Part shown: in pieces, positions 16,810-25,421 of the stretch
How positions within the stretch are numbered: the stretch's first letter is position 1
Layout: every line of letters starts with the position of its first letter
Made by a program: the position numbers and the translations under genes
The notes under the pieces: generated by a model
The model's input: the letters and a program-made list of their open reading frames with translations, nothing else
What the model was told of the DNA's origin: nothing
The model's database searches: none
From: Marivirga aurantiaca
GTDB taxonomy: Bacteria; Bacteroidota; Bacteroidia; Cytophagales; Cyclobacteriaceae
Reading direction: 5' to 3'
Length of the DNA: 64,000 bases
NCBI RefSeq assembly: GCF_016679925.1
Contig: NZ_JAEQBW010000001.1
Coordinates: 186,001-250,000, forward strand

Positions 16810-17787
16810 TTAACCTAGTGACTGATTTTCAACAGCGGCCAGTTCTAATAATTTCTCATATTCTCCGTCAGTTACGTCCTGATAGAAATAATGTACCGGA
16901 TTGATTGGTTTACCATCTTTATGAATCTCGTAATGCAAATGTGGAGCGGTGGAGGTACCTGTGCTTCCTACGAAACCGATGCAATCACCTCTTTTTACTT
17001 TATCTCCTTTTTTCACATTGAAAGATGACATATGCGCATATTTGGTAATAAAACCATAGCCGTGATCCACTACTATTAATTTTCCGAAGCCTCCAAAGGT
17101 ACTTTGTACCCTTACTACTTCCCCGTCTCCTGTAGCGTAAATCGGAGTGCCTCTTGGAGCAGAAAAATCACAACCTTCATGAGGCCGTACCACTTTTAGG
17201 ATAGGGTGCATACGCATACCAAATCCCGATGCCAGTCTTTTTAATTCTTTGTTTTGGATAGGCTGTATGGCAGGAATGGAAGCCAACATTTTTTCCTTGT
17301 TTTTTGCCATCTCCAATATTTCATCATAGGATTTGGTTTGAATGTACATTTGCTTTTTCACTTTGTCAACATCGGAAATCATGTCCAGTATTAACTTTTC
17401 GCGCTCCAAATCACTCTCAATGATATTTTTGTATCGTTCGGTACCACCTACACCTGCTTGTCGGATACTTGATGGAATAGGTTCTGCTCCCATTATGCTC
17501 CTGTAAACTTCGTCATCCCTTTCCTGAAGTGAAGATAGTACCTTTTGTACGTTCTTTACTTCTTTCTCCATCATATCATAATAAAACTGAAGTTCTTTGT
17601 TTTCTTTTTTGAGGTGAGCTTCTTTAGGAGAATCGAAATAGGCATTGAAAATGAAGATTATTCCAATAGCTAAAATCAATGATACAGATAAGAAACCTAA
17701 TAAATTCAGGAATATATCCCATTTTGATACTTTTACTCGTTCATATCTACAAGTTTCTGTATCATAGTAATATTTAATTCTTGCCAT
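16810..17787 (-). CDS. M23-family metallopeptidase, membrane-anchored
   Basis: 325 residues. A short basic cytoplasmic N-terminus is followed by a single transmembrane helix at about 25-48, a periplasmic coiled-coil region (about 55-165), and a LytM/M23 domain. Zinc motifs are intact: HPILKVVRPHEGCDFSAPRG gives the HxxxD pair, and HLHYE gives the distal histidines. M23 enzymes cleave peptidoglycan cross-bridges, or act as scaffolds when degenerate; here the active residues are present. It is divergent from alaS, an arrangement often kept in this phylum. Confidence 0.9.
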   Translation of the reverse strand: MARIKYYYDTETCRYERVKVSKWDIFLNLLGFLSVSLILAIGIIFIFNAYFDSPKEAHLKKENKELQFYYDMMEKEVKNVQKVLSSLQERDDEVYRSIMGAEPIPSSIRQAGVGGTERYKNIIESDLEREKLILDMISDVDKVKKQMYIQTKSYDEILEMAKNKEKMLASIPAIQPIQNKELKRLASGFGMRMHPILKVVRPHEGCDFSAPRGTPIYATGDGEVVRVQSTFGGFGKLIVVDHGYGFITKYAHMSSFNVKKGDKVKRGDCIGFVGSTGTSTAPHLHYEIHKDGKPINPVHYFYQDVTDGEYEKLLELAAVENQSLG

Positions 17788-17951
17788 CCTGTTTTAGACT
17801 AGTTAAAAACTTCTAATTTTGTGATCTGAATATAAGTCACAAAATTGCATAAACGTTCAACAAAAGTCAAATTTTTTGTTTGAACATCTATTTGAGACAA
17901 ATATATAAAAAATCTTTTAAAGTAAAACATTAATCACAAACATATTACTCA

Positions 17952-20585
17952 ATGACTTCTAGCGAGATACGAAAAAAATTCCTGAATTTTTTTAAAAATA
18001 AACAACATAAAATTGTTGCCTCAGCACCGATGGTGATCAAAAATGACCCCACATTAATGTTCACAAATGCTGGAATGAATCAGTTTAAGGATTATTTTTT
18101 GGGTAATCAGGAGGTAGCGTATCCCCGTGTGACAGATACGCAAAAATGTTTACGGGTTTCCGGAAAACATAACGATCTGGAAGAAGTGGGACATGATACC
18201 TATCATCATACCATGTTTGAAATGCTGGGTAACTGGTCTTTTGGGGATTATTTTAAATTAGAAGCCATAGAGTGGGCCTGGGAATTGTTGACAGTGGAAT
18301 TTAAATTACCTAAAGACAGATTATATGTTTCTGTTTTTGAAGGAGATCCATCAGAAAATCTTGCTTTTGATCAGGAGGCTTTTGATATCTGGAAAAAACT
18401 GGTGCCTGAGGAACGTATTATCAATGGTAATAAGAAAGATAATTTTTGGGAAATGGGAGAGTCAGGACCCTGCGGGCCTTGCTCGGAAATCCACATTGAT
18501 TTGAGGTCAGATGAGGAAATTCAACAAATACCTGGCAAGGATTTAGTGAATAACGATCATCCTCTGGTAGTGGAAATCTGGAACCTGGTGTTTATGCAAT
18601 ATAATCGTTTGGCGGATGGGAGTCTAAAAAACCTGCCTGCTAAACATGTGGATACGGGTATGGGTTTTGAGAGACTTTGTATGGCAATTCAGGGCAAAAA
18701 ATCTAACTATGACACTGATGTTTTTACTCCATTGCTTGATGAATTAGGAGCTGTATCCGGTAAAAAATATGGCAAGTTGTTGAAAGAAGATATCGCTTTT
18801 CGGGTAATTGTAGATCATATAAGAGCAATAGCCTTATCTGTTTCCGATGGACAGCTTCCTTCCAACAATAAAGCCGGCTATGTAATTCGTAGAATATTAA
18901 GAAGGGCTGTGAGGTATGGTTATACATTCCTGGATTTAAAAGAGCCTTTTCTTTATAAATTGGTTAAAATTTTAGCTAAGCAGTTTGAAGAGGTGTTCCC
19001 TGAATTGATAGCTCAACAGGATCTGGTGGAAAAAGTGATAAAGGAAGAAGAAACTGCTTTTTTACGCACTTTAGAAAATGGTTTGAAGCGTTTGGAAGCC
19101 ATTAAAGCTGATTTGAGCCGGAAAAAGGAAACAGTAATTTCAGGAGCAGTAGCTTTTGAATTGTACGATACTTATGGCTTTCCATTGGATTTGACTGCTT
19201 TGATCGCCAGGGAAAATGGTTTAAGTATTGATGAAGCAGGTTTTCAACAGGAAATGGCGAGGCAAAAAGACCGCTCCAAGTCTGCAGCTAAAATGGAGAC
19301 CGGTGATTGGGAAATTGTACAGGAGGGCGCTGATGTAGAATTTATTGGTTACGAGCAATTAGAAGCAGAAGCAAAAATTTTACGGTACCGTAATGTGAAA
19401 AGCAAAAATAAGAATCAGGTACAGTTAGTATTGGACCGTACTCCATTTTATGCTGAAAGTGGTGGACAGGTAGGAGATACCGGAGTTTTGAAAGTAGGAG
19501 AGGAGTCAATAAAAGTTTTAGATACCAAAAAAGAAAATGATTTAATTGTACACCTTGTTGATAAGGTGCCACAGGATTTAAAAGCCTCTGTAATAGCTTC
19601 TATTGATATTGAAAGAAGAAATAAAATCACTTATAATCATTCTGCGACCCACCTTTTGCATGCCGCTTTGCGACAGGTTTTGGGCGATCATGTTCAGCAG
19701 AAAGGATCTTTGGTTTCTGACAAAATTCTGCGGTTTGATTTTTCTCATTTTTCAAAAATGACTGATAAAGAAATATTGAAAGTGGAGAAGATGGTGAATG
19801 AAAAGATAAGGCAGAATATAATCAAACAGGAAGACAGGAACGTTCCTATAGAAGAAGCAAAAGCCAAGGGTGCCCAGGCTCTTTTTGGAGAAAAATATGG
19901 GGATTTTGTTAGGGTGATTACATTTGACTCTGATTATTCTGTTGAGCTTTGTGGAGGTGTTCATGTTCCTGCTACAGGAAATATAGGACTTTTTAAGATT
20001 GTAGCAGAGTCATCTGTAGCAGCGGGTATTAGAAGGATAGAAGCGTATACAGCTGAAAAAGCGGAGGATTATATTCTGGAGCAGGAAAATACTTTGAAAG
20101 AAGTGAATGATCTGCTTAAAAACCCTGCTGATTTAAAAATAGCGGTTGAGCAATTGATTAAAGAGAAAGCTGCATTGCAGAAAGCTTTGGAAAAAGAGCA
20201 ATCTAAAAGTTCAGGCCAATTAAAAGAAGATTTAATTAAGAAGGCTACGCTTATAAATGGGGTGAATGTAATTATCGATTCCATTCAGTTGCCTAATGCG
20301 GAAGCTTTGAAAAAACTCTCTTTTGAACTTAAAAACGAAATAAATCCATTATTTGCAGTTTTAGCTTGCGATATTGAGGGAAAACCACAAATTTCGGTTG
20401 TAGTTTCGGAGGAACTTACTACATCAGGAAACCTGAATGCCGGAAATATTGTACGGGATTTGGCTAAGAACATACAAGGAGGAGGGGGAGGACAGGCCTT
20501 TTTTGCCACTGCCGGAGGAAAAAAACTGGAGGGGTTACCGGATGTGGTGAAGCAAGCCAATGAAATGATAAAAGACATTTTATAA
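17952..20585 (+). CDS. alaS: Alanyl-tRNA synthetase
   Basis: 877 residues, full length. The class II catalytic core is at the N-terminus (FTNAGMNQFKDYFLG, then GDYFKLEAIEWAWELLT, and GMGFERLCMAIQGK). The editing domain carries the zinc-binding HSATHLLHAAL and CGGVHVPATGNIG motifs, and the C-terminal DHHA1/C-Ala region ends with GGGGGQAFFATAGG. The enzyme charges tRNA-Ala with alanine in the cytoplasm and clears mischarged serine or glycine. gatB begins 3 bp after its stop codon, so the two are probably co-transcribed. Confidence 0.98.
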   Translation: MTSSEIRKKFLNFFKNKQHKIVASAPMVIKNDPTLMFTNAGMNQFKDYFLGNQEVAYPRVTDTQKCLRVSGKHNDLEEVGHDTYHHTMFEMLGNWSFGDYFKLEAIEWAWELLTVEFKLPKDRLYVSVFEGDPSENLAFDQEAFDIWKKLVPEERIINGNKKDNFWEMGESGPCGPCSEIHIDLRSDEEIQQIPGKDLVNNDHPLVVEIWNLVFMQYNRLADGSLKNLPAKHVDTGMGFERLCMAIQGKKSNYDTDVFTPLLDELGAVSGKKYGKLLKEDIAFRVIVDHIRAIALSVSDGQLPSNNKAGYVIRRILRRAVRYGYTFLDLKEPFLYKLVKILAKQFEEVFPELIAQQDLVEKVIKEEETAFLRTLENGLKRLEAIKADLSRKKETVISGAVAFELYDTYGFPLDLTALIARENGLSIDEAGFQQEMARQKDRSKSAAKMETGDWEIVQEGADVEFIGYEQLEAEAKILRYRNVKSKNKNQVQLVLDRTPFYAESGGQVGDTGVLKVGEESIKVLDTKKENDLIVHLVDKVPQDLKASVIASIDIERRNKITYNHSATHLLHAALRQVLGDHVQQKGSLVSDKILRFDFSHFSKMTDKEILKVEKMVNEKIRQNIIKQEDRNVPIEEAKAKGAQALFGEKYGDFVRVITFDSDYSVELCGGVHVPATGNIGLFKIVAESSVAAGIRRIEAYTAEKAEDYILEQENTLKEVNDLLKNPADLKIAVEQLIKEKAALQKALEKEQSKSSGQLKEDLIKKATLINGVNVIIDSIQLPNAEALKKLSFELKNEINPLFAVLACDIEGKPQISVVVSEELTTSGNLNAGNIVRDLAKNIQGGGGGQAFFATAGGKKLEGLPDVVKQANEMIKDIL

Positions 20586-20588
20586 CTT

Positions 20589-22049
20589 ATGTTAGATCCA
20601 ATAATCAGAGATAAATATACAGTTGTAATAGGATTGGAGGTCCATGCGCAGCTCCTGACAGAAAGTAAAATCTTTTCTTCAGATTCAACAGCCTATGGTA
20701 ATTCACCCAATACAAATATTAGTGTAATTACTTTGGCACATCCTGGTACTTTGCCTAAAGCAAATAAAAAAGTGGTAGATTTTGCTATTAAGATGGGCTT
20801 GGCGTGTGAGTGCGATATTACCGAGGTAAATATTTTCGCCCGAAAGAACTATTTCTATCCTGATTCACCCAAAGGTTACCAAATTACCCAAGACAAAGCC
20901 CCCATTTGTACCAATGGTCATGTTTGGATTAAACCCCTTGATGCTACAGAAGAAAAGCCCATCAAATTAACCCGCATCCATATGGAAGAAGATGCGGGTA
21001 AGTCTATTCATCTTGAGGGTGAAACCGAGACTTTGGTGGATTTTAATCGATCAGGAGTACCTTTGATAGAGATAGTGACGGAGCCGGATTTAAGAACTTC
21101 TGATGAAGCCTATGCTTTTTTAACTGAGGTAAGAAGGTTGGTAAGATACCTCGAAATTTGTGATGGTAATATGGAAGAAGGATCCTTTAGGTGTGATGCC
21201 AACGTATCTGTAATGCTAAATAATGCCAGTGAATATGGTAGCAAGGTGGAGGTTAAGAATATGAACTCTATCAGAAATGTGAAGCGCGCAATTGACCATG
21301 AGGTGGAGAGACAAATTTTGCTTGTTGAAAAAGGCGAAAAAATCTCATCCGAAACCAGGGATTTTGATGCAGCTACTGGTACAACTTCCAGTTTGAGGAC
21401 CAAAGAAGATTTAAATGATTATCGTTATTTCCCTGAGCCGGATTTATCCCCACTTATTGTAGATGATGCCTGGATAGCCCGGATCAAAGCTGAAATGCCA
21501 GGTTTACCACGTGAATTAGTATCGAAATTCACCAAAAAATATGGTTTGCCTGAGTATGACGCACTGGTATTGACGGATACCAGGGAAATAGCATTATATT
21601 TCGATGAACTTTGTGGGGAAATAGACAATTATAAATTAGCCTCTAACTGGGTGATGGGCACTGTAAAATCTTATTTGAATGAACTAAACCTTGATATAAA
21701 AGATTTTCCTGTAAGACCAAAAAAATTAGCAGGTCTGATTCAGTTGATAGATGAGGGGAAAGTAGGTAATTCTATTGCTACAAAAGAGATTCTCTCGGAG
21801 ATGCTAAAGCACCCGAAGAAAGAAGCAGCTGATATTGCTAAAGAGAGGAACCTGATCCAGGATAGTTCATCTGATAATATTCAACCTATTATTGATGAAG
21901 TGTTGAAAGAGTTTGGTGTGAAAGTAGCAGAATACAAATCAGGTAAAAAGGGATTACTCGGACTTTTCATGGGAGAGGTAATAAAAAGGAGCAAGGGTAA
22001 GGCTGACCCAAAAGTTACCAGTCAATTATTAAAAGAAACCTTAGACTAA
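20589..22049 (+). CDS. gatB: Aspartyl/glutamyl-tRNA amidotransferase subunit B
   Basis: 486 residues. The N-terminal GatB catalytic domain contains VIGLEVHAQLLTESKIFS, ARKNYFYPDSPKGYQITQ and GSFRCDANVSVM, followed by RYFPEPDLSPL. The C-terminal YqeY-like tail domain (about 335-486) is complete. GatB, with GatA and GatC, converts Glu-tRNA-Gln and/or Asp-tRNA-Asn to the correct amide form by binding the mischarged tRNA. gatA and gatC are not in this window. It lies immediately behind alaS. Confidence 0.97.
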   Translation: MLDPIIRDKYTVVIGLEVHAQLLTESKIFSSDSTAYGNSPNTNISVITLAHPGTLPKANKKVVDFAIKMGLACECDITEVNIFARKNYFYPDSPKGYQITQDKAPICTNGHVWIKPLDATEEKPIKLTRIHMEEDAGKSIHLEGETETLVDFNRSGVPLIEIVTEPDLRTSDEAYAFLTEVRRLVRYLEICDGNMEEGSFRCDANVSVMLNNASEYGSKVEVKNMNSIRNVKRAIDHEVERQILLVEKGEKISSETRDFDAATGTTSSLRTKEDLNDYRYFPEPDLSPLIVDDAWIARIKAEMPGLPRELVSKFTKKYGLPEYDALVLTDTREIALYFDELCGEIDNYKLASNWVMGTVKSYLNELNLDIKDFPVRPKKLAGLIQLIDEGKVGNSIATKEILSEMLKHPKKEAADIAKERNLIQDSSSDNIQPIIDEVLKEFGVKVAEYKSGKKGLLGLFMGEVIKRSKGKADPKVTSQLLKETLD

Positions 22050-22061
22050 AATAATAAAGAG

Positions 22062-23174
22062 ATGTTAAAAAAAGGAATAGTGGCAGTACTGGCCATTTTA
22101 ATAGTATTTGCATGTGACACCAAAGAAAAAGAAGCTGGTGTAAGTATAAAGGGTCATGTAGATAACCCAAAAGAAAGTGGTATTATCACTTTGAACAAAA
22201 TAACCGGACAGAGCAAAGAAGTGGTTGACACCATTCAATTGGATGATAAGAATTCATTTGAGGTAAAAGTGCAAACTTCAGCTCCTGAATTTTATCAAAT
22301 TAATTTTTACAATACCCAATTAGCTACTTTAATAGTAGGTGATTCTGACTTGAAAGTAGAAGTTGATGGAACTGATAAGAAGGGAAAAATGGAGATTAGC
22401 GGCTCTAAAGATGTGGAGAATATGACTGCTATTCAACAAATGATGAAAGAGCAAAATGAGGAAGTCCAAAAAATCAATGCTGAATTTATAAAAGCCAGGG
22501 ATGCTGAGAATGAAGAAGCTATGAAAAATATTCAGGATGACTTTATTCTGATGCAGGAAAGAAAAAAGGAGCAGATCAAAAGTAAAGTTGAAAGCATGTT
22601 GCCATCAATTGCGGTAATACAGGCAATGAATTTTTTCAACCCCAATGATGATTTCCCTTTTATGCAGTCTGTAGCTCAGAAATTATATGATGCCCATCCT
22701 GAATCGGAGATGGTGAAATTCTATAAAGATCAAATGGATGATATGGCCAAATTAGCCGTAGGCTCTGAAGCTCCTAATTTCTCTATGCCAACACCTGAGG
22801 GAGACACAGTTAGTCTGAAAGATTTCAGAGGAGGATATGTACTAATAGATTTTTGGGCCGCATGGTGCAAGCCTTGCAGACAGGAAAACCCTAATATAGT
22901 GGCTGCTTATCAGAAACATAAAGATAATGGATTTGAGATCCTGGGCGTTTCTCTAGATAGAAAAAGAGAAGATTGGCTGAAAGCTATTGAGGTTGACAAC
23001 TTAGAGTGGACTCAGGTTTCGGAACTGAAATACTGGCAAACTCCTATTGTACAGGAATATAAAATTACGGGTATTCCTTTTTCCTTACTGATAGGGCCTG
23101 ATGGTAAAATAGTAGCCAAAAACCTGAGAGGAGAAAAACTGCATGAAAAACTAGATGAGATTTATGGTGGTTGA
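22062..23174 (+). CDS. TlpA-like thiol-disulfide oxidoreductase lipoprotein with N-terminal DUF4369-type domain
   Basis: 370 residues. A lipoprotein signal ends in IVFAC near residue 18. Residues about 25-125 form a beta-rich DUF4369-type domain, then comes a charged helical linker (125-230), and a thioredoxin-like domain from about 235 with the redox motif WCKPC inside DFWAAWCKPCRQE and the cis-proline segment GIPFSLLIGPDG. Such proteins reduce or shuffle disulfides in the periplasm, for example during cytochrome c maturation. It follows gatB by 12 bp and ends at the bidirectional terminator 23275-23312. Confidence 0.88.
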   Translation: MLKKGIVAVLAILIVFACDTKEKEAGVSIKGHVDNPKESGIITLNKITGQSKEVVDTIQLDDKNSFEVKVQTSAPEFYQINFYNTQLATLIVGDSDLKVEVDGTDKKGKMEISGSKDVENMTAIQQMMKEQNEEVQKINAEFIKARDAENEEAMKNIQDDFILMQERKKEQIKSKVESMLPSIAVIQAMNFFNPNDDFPFMQSVAQKLYDAHPESEMVKFYKDQMDDMAKLAVGSEAPNFSMPTPEGDTVSLKDFRGGYVLIDFWAAWCKPCRQENPNIVAAYQKHKDNGFEILGVSLDRKREDWLKAIEVDNLEWTQVSELKYWQTPIVQEYKITGIPFSLLIGPDGKIVAKNLRGEKLHEKLDEIYGG

Positions 23175-23274
23175 TTAATTCAGCTAGACTTATGGAATCT
23201 GTTTGAAAAGACCAAATTGTTTATAAATATTATTTTTTCAATAGTGCCCATTCTTAAGCGGTAGGAGTTTTTAT

Positions 23275-23312
23275 AAAAAAAAGGCTTGTTTTTGACGACA
23301 AGCCTTTTTTTG
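23275..23312 (+). terminator. Bidirectional intrinsic terminator
   Basis: AAAAAAAGGCTTGT and ACAAGCCTTTTTTT are inverted repeats with a short loop, with A and T runs on both sides. It lies between the convergent TlpA-like and Crp-like genes and can serve both strands. Confidence 0.9.
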
Positions 23313-23317
23313 TCTTC

Positions 23318-23968
23318 TTAGGGTAACTTTACGGTATCCATTTTAGAGTAAAGTAAATCCGGATTTTTATGAATTTTCTTAAAAACCTGTGCAATACTTT
23401 GCCTGGTAGTACCTGTTAAATCTGCTATGTCTTTTTGTGTGAATGTTTCAAAAATGTTGACTGATTTACCTTTGGCATCAAATATTTCTTTATTGAATTC
23501 ACGATAAAGCCTTTGCACCCTGGTAAGTATATCTTCCGAAATTATAGTGAAGAACCGTGTTTCAGATCTGCACCATCTTCTCACTATGTATTGATTGAAC
23601 CATTCTGAAATATCATGATCTTCTACCACAATACGCTTATAAAAAACCAGGTCATATAATCTTAATTCTACATTTGATAAGCATTTGGCAAACTCCTGAA
23701 AATTTCCATCCAGGTAATGTAAATTACCGAAGATATCCCCAGGTTTAAGGATTTCGAAAGTGCATTCAGTACCATCTTTAGCATAGCTTCCTATTTTTAA
23801 AGTACCTTTTACTACTTCATAAGCTGTGTATAATTCTTCTGATGGCTTATACACATAATCTCCTTTTTTGAGCTCAAGTATACTTACCCTATCCTCTAAA
23901 GATTGTTTGTATTTATTCGAATGAGTAAGATGATCATAGAGTTTGAAATATGTTGCCTGACAATCCAT
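23318..23968 (-). CDS. Crp/Fnr-family transcriptional regulator
   Basis: 216 residues. An N-terminal cyclic-nucleotide-binding fold (about 20-120, with LKKGDYVYKPSEELYTAYEVVKGTLKIGSY and LKPGDIFGNLHYLDG) is joined to a C-terminal winged helix whose recognition segment reads FTQKDIADLTGTTRQSIAQVFKKI. The canonical cAMP-contact residues are not obvious, and there are no N-terminal clustered cysteines for an Fnr iron-sulfur cluster, so the ligand is unknown. It is 18 bp downstream of the phosphodiesterase gene on the same strand. Confidence 0.88.
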   Translation of the reverse strand: MDCQATYFKLYDHLTHSNKYKQSLEDRVSILELKKGDYVYKPSEELYTAYEVVKGTLKIGSYAKDGTECTFEILKPGDIFGNLHYLDGNFQEFAKCLSNVELRLYDLVFYKRIVVEDHDISEWFNQYIVRRWCRSETRFFTIISEDILTRVQRLYREFNKEIFDAKGKSVNIFETFTQKDIADLTGTTRQSIAQVFKKIHKNPDLLYSKMDTVKLP

Positions 23969-23986
23969 AATTTGGTTGATTATTAT

Positions 23987-25330
23987 TTATTCGATAATTC
24001 CCGGATAAAAAATACCTTCTGTTTCTGTTTCGGGAAGTTTCAGCAGCTTAATAATGAGAGGGGCGATATCCACTAAGGACATTTCTTTCAATACCACACC
24101 TTTTTTAATACTGGCACCATACGCCACAAAGCCTGTATAAATATTACTGTTGTCAGGATAAAATCCATGAGTGCCACCACTGCCTTTTTTGAGTGCCTCC
24201 CCGGTAACTGAAGAACTCATTGCAATTCCTTCAATTGGTGCTAAACCTACGAATGCATTAGGGTCTGCACCAACTTCAGCCATTTCATTTTTATCTAAAA
24301 CCCTGAAAAGCTTTTTATAGTTAGCAGGTAAATCATTTAAAATCTGATTTACCTTTTCAACTGATTTTTTGTCTTTTGGATCATTAAGATGTAAAAATGC
24401 AGCTGCACCGGAGGTATGAAATTTAGCTTTAAAAGGAGCTCCTTTTTCTTCACCACTGATTAAACCAGCCTCTTTTAGCCAAACATTGGGTGATAGTACC
24501 GAATGAATATCCACAAAACCATGATCACCTGAAATAATAAAGGTAGTTTGTTCCATCATTCCCAACCTTTCCACAGTTTCTACAATTTGACCTATCGCAA
24601 CATCTACAGCACTCACAGCTCTTTCTACCATATAGCCTTCCCTTCCATCAGTGTGCTGGAAATGATCAGCTGCAATCAAATGAACTGCCAATAAATCCGG
24701 TTGATAGGTCTCAAAAATATAGGAGGCTGCAGCTGCAAATTTTTGTTCTCTTGCAAAGTAGCCATCATTACCAAAATTATTATTGTTGATTTTGCCAATG
24801 GCTTTCGTTTCTATCTCTTCCACAAAACCTTTTGGTGTAGCAAATTTCCGTAAAGGAGCAAATCTGTCTTCATTTTTATCCAATGACCAAATTTCCGGTA
24901 AATTGTAGTCGATGGGTGCCCCCACTGTAACCGGCCAGGAAATAGCGCCACTTTTTAAGCCTGCTTCTTTTACAAGAGAAAATAGAGTGGGAGATTGGAT
25001 ACTTTCATATTCCCAATACCATTCACCCGTAGCGCCTTGGGGTTCAAATGGTGCATTATAATATATACCATGTTTAGCGGGAGAATTGCCTGTAACCATG
25101 GTGGTATGAGAAGGATAGGTTACAGAAGGGAATATGCCTTTTACAGCTTCAGCGTGACTACCTACCTCGGCCATATGCTGAAGGATAGGGGCAGGCCATT
25201 TTTTATCCAGATAGAAGTCAGGACGTAAGCCATCAATTGAAATGAGGATAACATGTTGTTTCTTGCTTTCCTGCGCAATAGAAGTGAAAAAGCATAGGAT
25301 TAAAAGACATATAAGCGTTAAATTTTTCAT
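23987..25330 (-). CDS. Secreted ectonucleotide pyrophosphatase/phosphodiesterase
   Basis: 447 residues with a signal peptide ending near SIAQ. The alkaline-phosphatase-superfamily core of the NPP family is intact: ISIDGLRPDFY gives the first metal Asp, YPSHTTMVTGNSPAKHGIY carries the nucleophilic Thr, HLIAADHFQHTDG and SGDHGF supply further zinc ligands, and GTHGFYP the last histidine. These enzymes hydrolyse phosphodiester or pyrophosphate bonds in nucleotides or lipids outside the cytoplasm. The downstream gene is the Crp-like regulator, which may share its transcript. Confidence 0.88.
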   Translation of the reverse strand: MKNLTLICLLILCFFTSIAQESKKQHVILISIDGLRPDFYLDKKWPAPILQHMAEVGSHAEAVKGIFPSVTYPSHTTMVTGNSPAKHGIYYNAPFEPQGATGEWYWEYESIQSPTLFSLVKEAGLKSGAISWPVTVGAPIDYNLPEIWSLDKNEDRFAPLRKFATPKGFVEEIETKAIGKINNNNFGNDGYFAREQKFAAAASYIFETYQPDLLAVHLIAADHFQHTDGREGYMVERAVSAVDVAIGQIVETVERLGMMEQTTFIISGDHGFVDIHSVLSPNVWLKEAGLISGEEKGAPFKAKFHTSGAAAFLHLNDPKDKKSVEKVNQILNDLPANYKKLFRVLDKNEMAEVGADPNAFVGLAPIEGIAMSSSVTGEALKKGSGGTHGFYPDNSNIYTGFVAYGASIKKGVVLKEMSLVDIAPLIIKLLKLPETETEGIFYPGIIE

Positions 25331-25421
25331 ATATAAAATTATTGATTTAAGATGAGTAAAAAGTTAAGGGAACATTAAAATTATGTTCCCTTATGAATTG
25401 AGATTGAATGAAAACAAAAAC